The notes beneath the pieces were generated by a model. That model searched no databases. It saw only the letters and a list, made by a program, of their open reading frames with translations, and was not told where the DNA came from. Positions 1-9,082 of a DNA stretch of 64,000 nt are shown piece by piece. The stretch's first letter is position 1; each line of letters begins with the position of its first letter. The position numbers and the translations under genes were made by a program. This DNA comes from Parapontixanthobacter sp963736595. Its GTDB lineage: Bacteria; Pseudomonadota; Alphaproteobacteria; Sphingomonadales; Sphingomonadaceae. The DNA is taken from positions 124,001-188,000 of the forward strand of contig CAVTPG010000011.1 of assembly GCA_963736595.1 (NCBI GenBank), given 5' to 3'.

Positions 1-2
1 GC

Positions 3-134
3 CTGCAATTGCATGGCGGGTCGGGCTACATCAATGATTACCCGATTGCGCGAATGTATCGCGACAGCCGGATTGCGCGGATTTATGGCGGGTCAAACGA
101 GATCATGAAGATGTTGATCGCTCGCTCGATGTAG
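3..134 (+). CDS. Acyl-CoA dehydrogenase, C-terminal end only
   Basis: This is the last 43 residues of an acyl-CoA dehydrogenase that enters from the left edge of the window. Visible are LHGGSGYINDYPIARMYRD and then IYGGSNEIMK, the usual end of the C-terminal helical domain that packs on FAD. The loop reads YGG rather than YEG, so the base-catalyst Glu found here in short/medium-chain enzymes is absent; that pattern resembles long-chain acyl-CoA dehydrogenases, where the catalytic Glu lies elsewhere. Substrate cannot be decided from this fragment. It is likely in beta-oxidation. The stop is followed by 35 bases before the next gene. Confidence 0.85.
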   Translation: MQLHGGSGYINDYPIARMYRDSRIARIYGGSNEIMKMLIARSM

Positions 135-169
135 TTCCGCTTGGGCCCATTTCTCGCTAGCACGGGCGG

Positions 170-1564
170 ATGGGAGCAGCGGCAACTTCGAGACACAGCG
201 CAGGAGGTGGCGCGCGGCATAGTTCGCGGGGCGGATGGTTGCTCGCCGCTTATGTGTTGTGCGCGATCTGGCTGGGCGGGGGCGGAACGCCGAACCCGTC
301 AGCCGAAATTGCCTTGCAAGCAATTGCTGTGCTGCTTGCGCTTGTGTGGATTGCGAGTCGGAAGATCACGCCGCACCGAATTCCGCGCAGCGCATGGTGG
401 CTGGCGGCGCTCATTCTTGTTGTGCCAATCATTCAGCTTATCCCTCTGCCACCGGTCATCTGGCAAGCAATGCCTGGTCGCGCGCTGGACACCGCAACGC
501 TGGAACTGATCGGTGCTGCGCAAGATTGGCGATCGTGGAGCATCAGCCCTTCGCGCACTCTGGCCAGCCTGATGGCAATGCTGCCAGCGGTCGGCGCTAT
601 GCTCGCCGCTACAACGCTCGACCGAAATGGCGTCAAGCGCGTGTTGCAAGTAATCGTGGTCAGCGGCCTGCTGATGGCGGTGCTTGGCGCGCTGCAATTA
701 GCCACCGACGATGCGGCGTTCCGGTTCTACGAGCAGACGCATACCGGCTGGATCACGGGTAGCTTTGCCAATCGCAATGCAGCGGTCGATTTCTTCCTGA
801 TTGCCGGGCTGACCGCCTCCTATCTCTATCGCGAGACGCCCGCCGACCACCGCAGGCCGATGCTGTTAATGGCAGTCCAAGCCATGTTGCTGGCAGCGGT
901 CATCTTCACCGGGTCGCGTGCGGGCATTCTGCTGATCGCGCTTGTCGCCCCGCTCCATTGGCTATTGCTGCGCCGGACGCGAAAAGTGTCTCCTGTTCGC
1001 TCGCTGATCGTCGTAGAAGTGGCGGTTGTTGCGGTACTGGCTATCGGTGCACTAGCGGCCAACGGATCAGGGCGTTTGGGCGATGTTGCCGACCGCTTCA
1101 CTGGCGACGGTGATTTGCGGCATTTATTATGGCGCGATACCTGGGACGCCATCGTGGCATACTGGCCAATGGGGAGCGGCATCGGCACATTTCAGCCAGC
1201 CTTCCTGCCCTATGAGCGACTGGAAGCGGTGGACGCAACTTTCCCCAATCGCGCGCATAATGAATATCTCGAACTGCTGCTGGAAGCCGGCCTGTTCGCG
1301 CCGCTGATTTTACTTGCAATCGCTATCATTCTTACCAAAGCCGTCATGCGGATATGGAGCGAATACCCTACGCATCGCAGCACGGTTATTTTCGCTGTTG
1401 GATCATTGTCGGTGATGGCGCTTCACGGACTGGTTGATTATCCGTTTCGCACTATGGCACTATCGACATTGGGCGGCATTTTGGCTGGCATGATCTTGCG
1501 ATCGGGTCGGACGAATGGCCCGCCGACAGAGCAAAAGAGATCGGGTCATGAGGGTGCAGTGTAG
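170..1564 (+). CDS. O-antigen ligase / Wzy-like membrane protein
   Basis: A 464-residue polytopic inner-membrane protein with roughly ten or more hydrophobic segments. It has the Wzy_C-type hallmark in the last periplasmic loop: GSGIGTF, then RAHNEYLELLLEAG, whose His is conserved in O-antigen ligases and polymerases. Earlier GSRAGILL is also typical. Such proteins join or polymerise lipid-linked polysaccharide units at the periplasmic face. It heads the polysaccharide locus and its 3' end overlaps the start of the export lipoprotein gene by 17 bases, suggesting co-transcription. The ATG at 170 is the first in-frame start; the first 20 residues are not hydrophobic, so a later start is possible. 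Ligase versus polymerase cannot be told from sequence alone. Confidence 0.8.
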   Translation: MGAAATSRHSAGGGARHSSRGGWLLAAYVLCAIWLGGGGTPNPSAEIALQAIAVLLALVWIASRKITPHRIPRSAWWLAALILVVPIIQLIPLPPVIWQAMPGRALDTATLELIGAAQDWRSWSISPSRTLASLMAMLPAVGAMLAATTLDRNGVKRVLQVIVVSGLLMAVLGALQLATDDAAFRFYEQTHTGWITGSFANRNAAVDFFLIAGLTASYLYRETPADHRRPMLLMAVQAMLLAAVIFTGSRAGILLIALVAPLHWLLLRRTRKVSPVRSLIVVEVAVVAVLAIGALAANGSGRLGDVADRFTGDGDLRHLLWRDTWDAIVAYWPMGSGIGTFQPAFLPYERLEAVDATFPNRAHNEYLELLLEAGLFAPLILLAIAIILTKAVMRIWSEYPTHRSTVIFAVGSLSVMALHGLVDYPFRTMALSTLGGILAGMILRSGRTNGPPTEQKRSGHEGAV

Positions 1565-2271
1565 CAAAAATAGCGGATTGAAGGCGTGCACGCTGCCTAT
1601 ACTGGCGAGCGTGCTGTCGTTGGGAGCCTGTGCAGCGCCGAATAATGCTGTCGGACCGTCAGGCAATGCCGCTTACACCGCGCTGGCGACGCCGATTACC
1701 GAGCAAGATCTGGCGAGGGGCTATGCGCTGCAATCCGGCGATACGGTCGGCGTCAATGTGTTTGGCGAGCCGGAACTGACGGTCGAGGAAATTGCACTCG
1801 ACAATGCCGGGAATATCAGCCTTGCCCTGATCGGCGATGTCGCTGCGGCAGGCTATGAATGCGGCAGATTTAGCCACCCGGATTGAGCAGCTTTACGGCG
1901 CGCGTTATCTTCGCGACCCGCAAGTCAGCGTCACGGTGCGCGAAGCGCGCGAACCGTTCATCACGGTTGAGGGCGAAGTCGAATTGCCCGGCAATTACCC
2001 ATACGCTCCAGGTCAGTCCTTACTGATCGCGCTGGCTCAGGCACGCAGCCCCACCGAAGTTGCCGCGTTGAGCGACGTGTTGGTGTTCCGCCATGTCGAG
2101 GGACAGCGTCTGGGTGGCCGCTTCGATGTGAAAGCCATTCGCGCAGGACGAATGCCCGATTTTGCTCTGCAACCCGGCGATGTCGTGGTGGTCGGGCATA
2201 GCGCCCGCCGCGCCGCGCTACGCGATATTCTGCGCGTAACTCCGATCCTTGGCGTGTTGAGGCCGATATGA
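1548..2271 (+). pseudogene. Wza-type polysaccharide export lipoprotein, frameshifted
   Basis: Two adjoining frames together give a polysaccharide export protein of about 240 residues. The first has a lipoprotein signal (LASVLSLGAC, Cys as lipid site) and QSGDTVGVNVFGEPEL, typical of the Poly_export domain. The second continues with NAADLATRIEQLYGARYLRDPQVSV and then a SLBB-like part (VEGEVELPGNYPYAPGQSLL). The break is at 1851-1855: after the Gly codon GGC one extra T must be skipped to reach ATG-AAT-GCG. Start chosen at ATG 1548, just before the lipoprotein signal. It would form the outer-membrane export channel acting with the Wzz/kinase encoded next, whose start overlaps this gene's stop by 4 bases (ATGA). 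It may be a true pseudogene or a sequencing insertion. Confidence 0.8.
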
Positions 2272-4578
2272 ACGCACATCCTTTCAATCCCGCAATGCCT
2301 GCACCCCAGCAACCGCATTTCGGTGCGTATCCAGCGGCGGGCGAGAATTTCATCAGCGCCAATCTGCGCTATGCGATGTCGGCGCTGCGCCGTCATATCT
2401 GGCTGGCGCTCGGCATTTTTGCAGCTTCTGTCGCCATCGCCATCATCGCCACGATGCTGGCAACGCCGCGCTTTACAGCCTTTACCAGCGTGCAGATCAA
2501 CGATCAGCGGGACGAGGTTCTGGGCGAGGAGCTGGATAACAGTTTTGCCGCAGCTTCGGACTGGGATGTGGACCGGTTCCTGAATACACAGCTCGATTTG
2601 TTGCAGAGCGAGGCCTTGTCGGAGCGCGTGGCCAATTCCCTGTCGCTATACAATGACCCGCGCTTTTACGCTGCGATGGGTGCTGAAATGCCGGACCAGA
2701 ATGGCGGCGATGGCGCCACGCTTGATCCGGTGGTGCGCGGCACGGTCATCCCACTGTTGCAGGCGGGGCTGGAAGTCGATCTGCCGCGTTCGACCCGTGT
2801 GGCACGGATCGGGTTTACCAGTATCGATGCAGAAATGTCCGCGCGGATCGCCAACAGCTTTGCCGAGGAATTCATTCAGGCCAATTTGCAACGCAGCTTT
2901 AATTCGAGCGCCTATGCGCGCAATTTCGTGGCTGAACAGCTCGATGAAGCGCGCGCCGATCTCGAACAATCCGAAAACGATCTAAACGACTACGCAAAGT
3001 CAGCCGGACTGATCCGTACGCGCGACGCGCAGGCGACGGACCCGCGCGCAGCTGCTGCCGGGACGGTGACCGCGTCCAGCCTGCTGCAATTGAACGATGC
3101 CGCCATCCGCGCGCAGGCAGACGCGAATTTCCGCCGAAGCACGCTGGCAAGCGGTGCGCAATGCGCCGCTCCTCTCCACGCAATCGGTCTTGTCCAATCC
3201 CACGGTGCAGGCGCTGATGACGCGGCGATCCTCGCTTGAGGCTGAACTGGACGCAGCACGCGGGCGCTATTTGCCCGACCACCCCACGATCGGCAGGCTG
3301 GAAAACGAGCTGGCCGCGGTAACCGCGCAAATGAACCGCGCGGCCAGCAACGTCGTCGGTTCGATCCAGAGCGAGTATCGCGCAGCCGTATCGGCAGAGC
3401 AGCAATTGAACGGACAAGTCGGGCGCTTGCGCGGTGAGACGATGGCCGAACAGGACCGCTCTGTGCGCTATAACACGCTGGCGCGCGAGGCCGATACTGC
3501 ACGCTCGATCTATGATGGCTTGCTGCAGCGATATCGCGAATTGAATGCCTCGGCAGGGATCGCATCAAGCAATATCTCGATCATCGACAATGCCACTATT
3601 CCCGGTGCGCGCTCTTCGCCCAGTCTGACCAAAAATCTGGCACTGGGCATCCTGTTCGGACTGTTTTTTGCTGGCGGCGTCGTGTTCCTGCGCGACCAGA
3701 TGGACGATGTGATCCATGTGCCCGAAGACGTGGAATCCAAGCTGGGGCTGCCATTGCTGGGTGTGATACCGCGATCCGAAATGGCGACACCGCTGGATGA
3801 GCTAAGCGATGCAAAATCGCCCGTGGCGGAAGCGCATAATTCGCTGCGCGGCTCGCTGCTATATTCCACGCGCGAAGGTTTGCCCAAGGTGATGGCCGTC
3901 ACCAGCGCGCAGGCAGGCGAGGGCAAAAGCACGACCAGCGTGGCGCTGGCCATCGGGTTTGCGCGAATGGGAATGCGGACGCTGCTGATCGATGCGGATT
4001 TGCGCCGCCCGTCGCTGCACCGCTTGACCGGACTTGCCAATGTGCGCGGCCTGACCGATTTGCTGACCTCGCGCGACGATGTGGCCAGCGCGGTCGCGCA
4101 AGTGCCGGACAGAGGCTTCGACGTTATCACCTCCGGCCCCATTCCGCCGAGCCCGTCCGAATTGCTGTCTTCGCCGCGCATGGCGCAGATCTTGAACTTG
4201 TGCAGCGAAGATTATGAAGTTGTGATCCTCGACAGTCCGCCAGTTTTGGGCCTTGCCGACGCGCCGATGCTATCGGCACTGGTCGATGGCACGATCTTTG
4301 CGGTGGAAGCCGATCGCGGGGGCAGCGGGCAATTGAAAACCGCACTTCGTCGTCTGCGCACGATGCATCCGGTGCTGATCGGAGCGGTCCTGACGAAATT
4401 CGATCCAACGAAAGCGGGCAATCGCTATTCGGCTTATTACGGCTATGATTATTACCGTTATGATGGCGATGCAAAGCCGCGCCGCCGGTCGAAATCTGGC
4501 GATGCCGAGGCCGCTGCCGATGCCGCTGCGCAGCGGGAGGCCGATGCGGCGACAAGGGCGCGCGAACTGGTCCCGTGA
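2268..4578 (+). pseudogene. Wzz/Wzc-type chain-length protein with BY-kinase, frameshifted
   Basis: Reconstructed length about 769 residues, normal for a polysaccharide co-polymerase fused to a bacterial tyrosine kinase. The N-terminal Wzz part has a first membrane segment near 2390-2470 and long periplasmic helices. The second membrane segment is near 3630-3690. The kinase follows: Walker A AGEGKSTTS (about 3913-3940), Walker A' LLIDADLRRP, Walker B VVILDSPPVLGLADA, and a C-terminal Tyr cluster NRYSAYYGYDYYRYDG (4420-4467) that would be autophosphorylated. The frame breaks at 3126-3130 in gcgaatttcc, where one extra A or T must be removed to join QADA to SAEARWQAVRNAP. Kinase and Wzz halves are otherwise intact. 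It would control chain length and export with the Wza-like protein. Confidence 0.85.
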
Positions 4579-5681
4579 AACGGGCGATCCTGCTTGTCGC
4601 TGTGCTGTTTTATGCGGTCGGCGTGGCAGTCAGCGGGGCCGAGCGAACGGGGCTGCAAAGTGCGTTTGTTGAGCGGATCGTGCCATTAATGTGGCGCGCG
4701 AACAGCTTACATAAGGCTTCCGATAACGCGCTTGTTACAGCGTCGCCACAAGTGGCTTTGGATGCTGCAAGCGCGGCGGTCCAAGCCGATCCATCGGATT
4801 ATCGCGCGGTTGGACGGCTGGCGTTCAGCTACACACGGCTTGGCGATGCGGATCGGGCGCTCGCTGCGTTTCATGCGTCTGATCGGCGCGGGTGGCGCGA
4901 TTCCATCACGCAAGCGGCTTTGTTCGAGCGCGCAATCGCGCTAGGCAATTTCAGTGATGCAGCGAGCCACGCCGATGCGCTGCTCCGGACGAATCCGCGA
5001 GAACGAATGGCGCAAGCAACGTTGCAAAGCCTCGAAGCCTTTGCCGGCGGACGCTTGGCCTTGCGCGACCAGTTGCGCGGAAATCCTGCGTGGTCGCAAA
5101 TATTCTGGTCACCCGATGATCCCGACACATTGCTGCGCCGTGCGACTTATCTTTCCGCAGATAGGCCTGACGGTAAGGAATGGGGATGCACCCGGACCCG
5201 GCCATTGGTGCGCGCTTTGTTGAAGCGGGAATGGCGCGCGCAAGCCGAAGCCGTTTATGCCAATCAATGCCGCACGCGGTTAAGCAGCGAGACCATCGCC
5301 GATAGCGCCTTCACAGCTTTGGCGGGTGGCAAAACGCCTTTGCTTGGCTGGCGGGTTCATCCTTCGGGCGATGTCAGCCTGCGTGGCGTAACGGGCAAGG
5401 AAACCGCGTTGAAAGTCACCAATCGCGCCAGCACCGCGCGGCAAATTCTGTCACAGCCGGTCGATCTGACTGACGGAAATTACAACGTCATGCTCGATGA
5501 TGCCAAACACTTTGCCGCAACCTTAAGCTGCGGCTCCGTCACGGCGCAGCGACCACAATTCGACACCGCTAGTCGTACACTCGCTGCATTGTCTTGCCGG
5601 ACGCAGACCTTGTCGATCTGGGTGCGCGGCGGTGTGACGGACGCACCGCTCAACAATTTGAGCATAGCGCGCGCCGATTAG
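4575..5681 (+). CDS. TPR-like protein of the polysaccharide locus
   Basis: 368 residues, starting with a hydrophobic N-terminal segment (RAILLVAVLFYAVGVAVSG) that is either a signal peptide or membrane anchor. Residues about 60-160 read as helical tetratricopeptide-like repeats (DYRAVGRLAFSYTRLGDADRALAAF; ALGNFSDAASHADALLRTNPRERMAQ). The C-terminal half is not recognised and contains three Cys. The ATG overlaps the kinase stop by 4 bases (GTGA context), so it is translationally coupled to the exporter genes. The role is inferred only from position: an assembly or scaffolding factor for the exopolysaccharide machine. Its stop overlaps the convergent acetyltransferase stop. Confidence 0.7.
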   Translation: MKRAILLVAVLFYAVGVAVSGAERTGLQSAFVERIVPLMWRANSLHKASDNALVTASPQVALDAASAAVQADPSDYRAVGRLAFSYTRLGDADRALAAFHASDRRGWRDSITQAALFERAIALGNFSDAASHADALLRTNPRERMAQATLQSLEAFAGGRLALRDQLRGNPAWSQIFWSPDDPDTLLRRATYLSADRPDGKEWGCTRTRPLVRALLKREWRAQAEAVYANQCRTRLSSETIADSAFTALAGGKTPLLGWRVHPSGDVSLRGVTGKETALKVTNRASTARQILSQPVDLTDGNYNVMLDDAKHFAATLSCGSVTAQRPQFDTASRTLAALSCRTQTLSIWVRGGVTDAPLNNLSIARAD

Positions 5682-6264
5682 TCGCGCGACTTATCGATAA
5701 CACCCGTTTTTCGCCAACTTCGCTCGCTAATCTTCTGCGCGGGATTTCCGCGATAGATTGTCATCGGCAGCGCATCGGCGAATAATGCGCCGCGCGCCGC
5801 CAGTACGGCGCCATCGCCCATTTCCACGCCGGGCGCGACGTAGGCTTCGGCAGCGACCCAGCAAGCAGTTCCAACCACAATCGGGCCGTTCGACCAGCGC
5901 GAAATCGGGGTCCGATACGATGTGAGTGGAGGCGCACAAATGCGCGCGCTGGCTGATAACCGCCTGATTGCCGATCGCGATTTGGCCCTGATTATACAGC
6001 ACCACGCCAGGTCCGATCAACGCGCCGTCGCCGATCTGCAGCCGGCTTGGCAGCCAAATTTTTACGCTGGCATGGACCCGCGCGCCGCCAGCCAATTTGC
6101 GCTCCAAAAACGCGAAGAACCATACGCCGCCAAGCCCAGAAAAACGGCGGTGTCCAGCGGGCCAGTAACAGCCAGCTTAGCTGCCAGATCACGCGCGCCA
6201 GCTTGTTGCCCAGCGGATAGGCCGCGCCTGCGCCATGACTGCGAAACCGGCCCGGATCATCCAT
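5678..6264 (-). pseudogene. WcaF-type hexapeptide acetyltransferase, two frameshifts
   Basis: Three successive frames on the minus strand rebuild one colanic-acid-type acetyltransferase of about 194 residues. Frame 1 gives YPLGNKLARVIWQLSWLLL and LRVFGAQIG; frame 2 gives GGARVHASVKIWLPSRLQIG, IGPGVVLYNQG and AHLCASTHIVSDPDF with left-handed beta-helix spacing and the catalytic-type His; frame 3 gives IVVGTACWVAAEAYVAPGV and IYRGNPAQKI. Each junction needs one extra base removed: a T (minus strand) at 6090 after GGC, and one base at 5882-5885 after CCC. It would O-acetylate a sugar of the polysaccharide. Its start overlaps the 3' end of the glycosyltransferase gene by 8 bases, so the two are coupled. 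Artefact and genuine decay are both possible. Confidence 0.8.
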
Positions 6265-7390
6265 CTCTCGCCGCCTCCCCCGTCAGCATGGCATCATACA
6301 CATCGTGCCATTCTTGCGCGATAGTGGCCGAGGCAAACTCTCCCACCGCCAGACCGCGTGCTGCCCGGCTGGCACTGAGCCACGCATCCGCGTTGTACGC
6401 AAACGCCTTAACCATCGCCTGTGCAATAGTCTGCGCGTCCGTGCCGCAATTCTGCGCCGCACCGCAGGCGAACCCTTGCGGCAATTGGCAATGCTCGCTC
6501 ATCAGCGTCGGCGTGCCGGCGGCCCAGCTTTCCAGCACCGTTACCGGCAGACCTTCGCTCAAGGATGGCAGGATCAGGAAGCGCGCTTGCGCGATCAACG
6601 CTTGCTTTTGCGTTCCGTAAACCGGCCCCATCACCGTGATGTCATCGCGTTTTTGCGCGGCAAGTTCAGCCATAACGCCATCGGTGCTGGCATCGCGCGA
6701 TCCGGCCAGCGTCAAACGCGCATCGTCCGGCAAATCACCTCTCGCCAAGTCCCACGCATCCAGCAACGCCGCGATGTTCTTTTTCTGATGTAGCCGCCCA
6801 AGATAAAGCAGTTGCGGGGCAGGCATCACTGCGCGGGGATCAGCGATCGGAGGCGCCGGATTGGCAATGATGCAGCGCGGTTTGTCCAGCGCATAAGTAC
6901 CGATCTGCGCGGCTTCGCGTCCCGTCAAAGCGTGAAACGCAGTCGCCGCGGCCCAATTGCGCCGCTCGAACGCCAGCATTGCCAGCGTCTTTTTCCAACG
7001 ATTGCGGCCCATGATCCACGGATCGAGCATTCCGTGCGGCGAAATCAGATAGGGCTTGTCGGTCTGCTCCGCCCATAAAGCCCCGGCACGACCGGGATAA
7101 TGCCACAGCCCATGCAAATGCATCAGGTCGCAATTCGCCTCCAGCATTAGGCCAAGCAAACCCGGCGCAAAACCCAGCGCATCGGGTCCGTGCACGGGCG
7201 CGCGATGCATTTCGAACTGCTCAGCCTCCCGATCAATCGGCTCGCCATCGTCCAGCGCAAATAACACCGGCGTCGCCTCAGCTTCGCGCAGCATTTCTGC
7301 CTGCGCCAGCACCATGCTCCACACGCCGCCATTGCGCGGCGAGGCCCAACTCGACAACAGGCCGATCCGCTTGCCCGCCAGTCGGGTCAT
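6257..7390 (-). CDS. GT4-family glycosyltransferase
   Basis: 377 residues with the GT-B fold of glycosyltransferase family 4. The N-terminal acceptor domain has NGGVWSMVLAQAEMLRE and HLHGLWHYPG. The C-terminal nucleotide-sugar domain has LLYLGRLHQKKNIAALLDAW and the EX7E motif in SLSEGLPVTVLESWAAGTP. It transfers a sugar from an activated donor onto a growing lipid-linked glycan on the cytoplasmic side. Donor and acceptor cannot be predicted. It sits directly upstream of the acetyltransferase in the same minus-strand transcript, facing the polysaccharide export genes, so it probably acts on the same polymer. The start at MTRLAGKRIGLLSSW leaves 25 bases after the FAH-family stop. Confidence 0.88.
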   Translation of the reverse strand: MTRLAGKRIGLLSSWASPRNGGVWSMVLAQAEMLREAEATPVLFALDDGEPIDREAEQFEMHRAPVHGPDALGFAPGLLGLMLEANCDLMHLHGLWHYPGRAGALWAEQTDKPYLISPHGMLDPWIMGRNRWKKTLAMLAFERRNWAAATAFHALTGREAAQIGTYALDKPRCIIANPAPPIADPRAVMPAPQLLYLGRLHQKKNIAALLDAWDLARGDLPDDARLTLAGSRDASTDGVMAELAAQKRDDITVMGPVYGTQKQALIAQARFLILPSLSEGLPVTVLESWAAGTPTLMSEHCQLPQGFACGAAQNCGTDAQTIAQAMVKAFAYNADAWLSASRAARGLAVGEFASATIAQEWHDVYDAMLTGEAARDG

Positions 7391-7415
7391 GGTGGACTAT
7401 GCGGCGATCCGGCCG

Positions 7416-8426
7416 TCAGACTGCAACGACTTTCTGTTCGATCGAGCCGAAGATCGAGTGCCCGTCCGCATCATTCATGCCGATTTTGACTGTGTCGCCC
7501 GCGCTCATAAATGGCGTGGTGGCTTCGCCGTTGGCGATGGTTTCGATCATACGGATTTCGGCGATACAGCTGTAGCCTGCGCCGCCTTCGCTGACCGGTT
7601 TGCCCGGTCCGCCATCTTCGCCCTTGTTGCTGATCGTGCCGCTGCCGATGATCGCGCCAGCGCCCAGATCGCGGGTCTTTGCCGCGTGGGCGACCAGATC
7701 AGCCATCGAGAATGTGGCATCCTCGCCTACCTGTGCTCGGCCAAATGGTTCGCCGTTGTAATCAACGATCAGCGGCAAGTGAATGACATTGCCGTTCCAC
7801 GCCTCGCCCAGTTCATCGGGTGTAACGCAGACGGGGGAAAATGCGCTGGACGGCTTGGACTGGAAAAAGCCGAAGCCTTTGGCCAGTTCGCCGGGGATTA
7901 GCCCACGCAGTGACACATCGTTGACCAGCATCAGCAATTTGATGTGATCCGCCGCTTCATCCGAGGAGACGCCCATTGGCACATCGTCGGTGATGCAGGC
8001 GATTTCGCCTTCCATGTCGCAGCCCCATTTGGGATCGCCCAAGGGAATGTCGGCGCGCGGCGCCAGAAATTTGTCGCTGCCGCCCTGATACATCAGCGGG
8101 TCATGGTAAAAACTGTCAGGAACCTCGGCATTGCGGGCCTTTCGGACCAGTTCGACGTGGTTGATATAGGCGCTGCCATCGGCCCATTGGTAAGCGCGGG
8201 GCAAGGGCGAATGCGCTTCGCGTTCGTGAAAGCGCTCGCACGGCACGGCATTGTGTTCGACATCGCGGTAAAGCGCTTCGAGCCGAGGGGCGAGAGTCGC
8301 CCAATTGTCCAGCGCGGCTTGCAAAGTGGGGGCGATATTGTCGGCTAGGCAATAGCGCGTGATGTCTTTGGACACGACGACCAGTTTTCCATCGCGCGTT
8401 CCGTCGTTTAATGTGGCAAGTTTCAT
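7416..8426 (-). CDS. Fumarylacetoacetate hydrolase family protein
   Basis: 336 residues covering the FAH fold. Metal-binding acidic residues are in CDMEGEIACITDDVP and the later core reads FGFFQSKPSSAFSPVCVTP, then GAGAIIGSGTISNKG and GYSCIAEIRM. The family cleaves carbon-carbon bonds of beta-diketo acids using Mg2+ or Mn2+. Because the next gene upstream in the transcript encodes a zeta-class GST of the maleylacetoacetate isomerase type, the likely reaction is hydrolysis of fumarylacetoacetate to fumarate and acetoacetate at the end of tyrosine/homogentisate breakdown. It is shorter than the mammalian-type enzyme (about 420), matching the shorter bacterial form. Gene spacing of 15 bases from maiA supports an operon. 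Confidence 0.85.
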   Translation of the reverse strand: MKLATLNDGTRDGKLVVVSKDITRYCLADNIAPTLQAALDNWATLAPRLEALYRDVEHNAVPCERFHEREAHSPLPRAYQWADGSAYINHVELVRKARNAEVPDSFYHDPLMYQGGSDKFLAPRADIPLGDPKWGCDMEGEIACITDDVPMGVSSDEAADHIKLLMLVNDVSLRGLIPGELAKGFGFFQSKPSSAFSPVCVTPDELGEAWNGNVIHLPLIVDYNGEPFGRAQVGEDATFSMADLVAHAAKTRDLGAGAIIGSGTISNKGEDGGPGKPVSEGGAGYSCIAEIRMIETIANGEATTPFMSAGDTVKIGMNDADGHSIFGSIEQKVVAV

Positions 8427-8441
8427 GGTGGCGGGTTCCTT

Positions 8442-9077
8442 TTACGGATGATCGGGCTGGTTATCGGGATGGGCTTTGATGAACGGGTCGAGCGCCAATG
8501 ACGCGGCTTCGATCCGAGTCATATGCGGGCAATCGGACAGGTCAAACTCGAACCGGCGGGCATTGTAAAGCTGCGGGATGAGGACGCATTCGAACAGGCC
8601 GGGTGTCTCAAGCAGAAAGTCGCCGGTGTTGCGTTGAGCCAAACGTTGCTCGACCGGATGCAGGGTCTGGCCAAGCCAATGGCGATACCATATGTCGATT
8701 TCCTCCTGGTCGTGACCGAGCGGATCTTTCAGATATTTTAGCACCCGGAGATTGAGCGGCGCGTGCAATTCGGTGGCGATGGCATAGGTCAGTTCGCGGA
8801 CGGTAAACCGCTCTTCGACATCCCCAGGTAGCAGTTGTGGACCGTCTTGGTACCGCTCGTCGAGCCATTCCAGTTGCGCCATCGACTGGCTGCGGTCGCG
8901 GCCTTCAGCTTCAAGTATCGGCACGGTTGCAAAACTGTTGCGGGCAGTGAAACTGTCGGATTTTTGCTCGGATTTCAGCAGGTTGACGGGGACATTCTGA
9001 AAGCCGAGCTGCTTTAGATTAAGCGCAATCCGCAAGCGATAGCTGGTCGAGCTGCGATAATATCCGTGCAATTTCAT
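8442..9077 (-). CDS. maiA: Maleylacetoacetate isomerase (zeta-class GST)
   Basis: 211 residues. The N-terminal thioredoxin-like glutathione-binding domain carries YYRSSTSYRLRIALNLK, the Ser-rich active-site motif of zeta GSTs, and the cis-Pro region SFATVPILEAEG. The helical C-terminal domain follows, with HWLGQTLHPVEQRL and a Gly/Leu-rich segment GDFLLETPGLFECVLIPQLYNARRF. It isomerises maleylacetoacetate to fumarylacetoacetate using glutathione. ATG 9077 was preferred over a TTG at 9086 because the family starts MKLxGYYRSS. It lies between glutaryl-CoA dehydrogenase and the FAH-family gene on the same strand, with very short gaps. Confidence 0.9.
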   Translation of the reverse strand: MKLHGYYRSSTSYRLRIALNLKQLGFQNVPVNLLKSEQKSDSFTARNSFATVPILEAEGRDRSQSMAQLEWLDERYQDGPQLLPGDVEERFTVRELTYAIATELHAPLNLRVLKYLKDPLGHDQEEIDIWYRHWLGQTLHPVEQRLAQRNTGDFLLETPGLFECVLIPQLYNARRFEFDLSDCPHMTRIEAASLALDPFIKAHPDNQPDHP

Positions 9078-9082
9078 GTGCG

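Noticed and set aside
1854..6090. Programmed +1 ribosomal frameshifting in the polysaccharide genes
   Set aside because: No shared slippery sequence or stimulatory structure is evident, and the same kind of break occurs in unrelated genes such as ksgA, so an assembly error is simpler.
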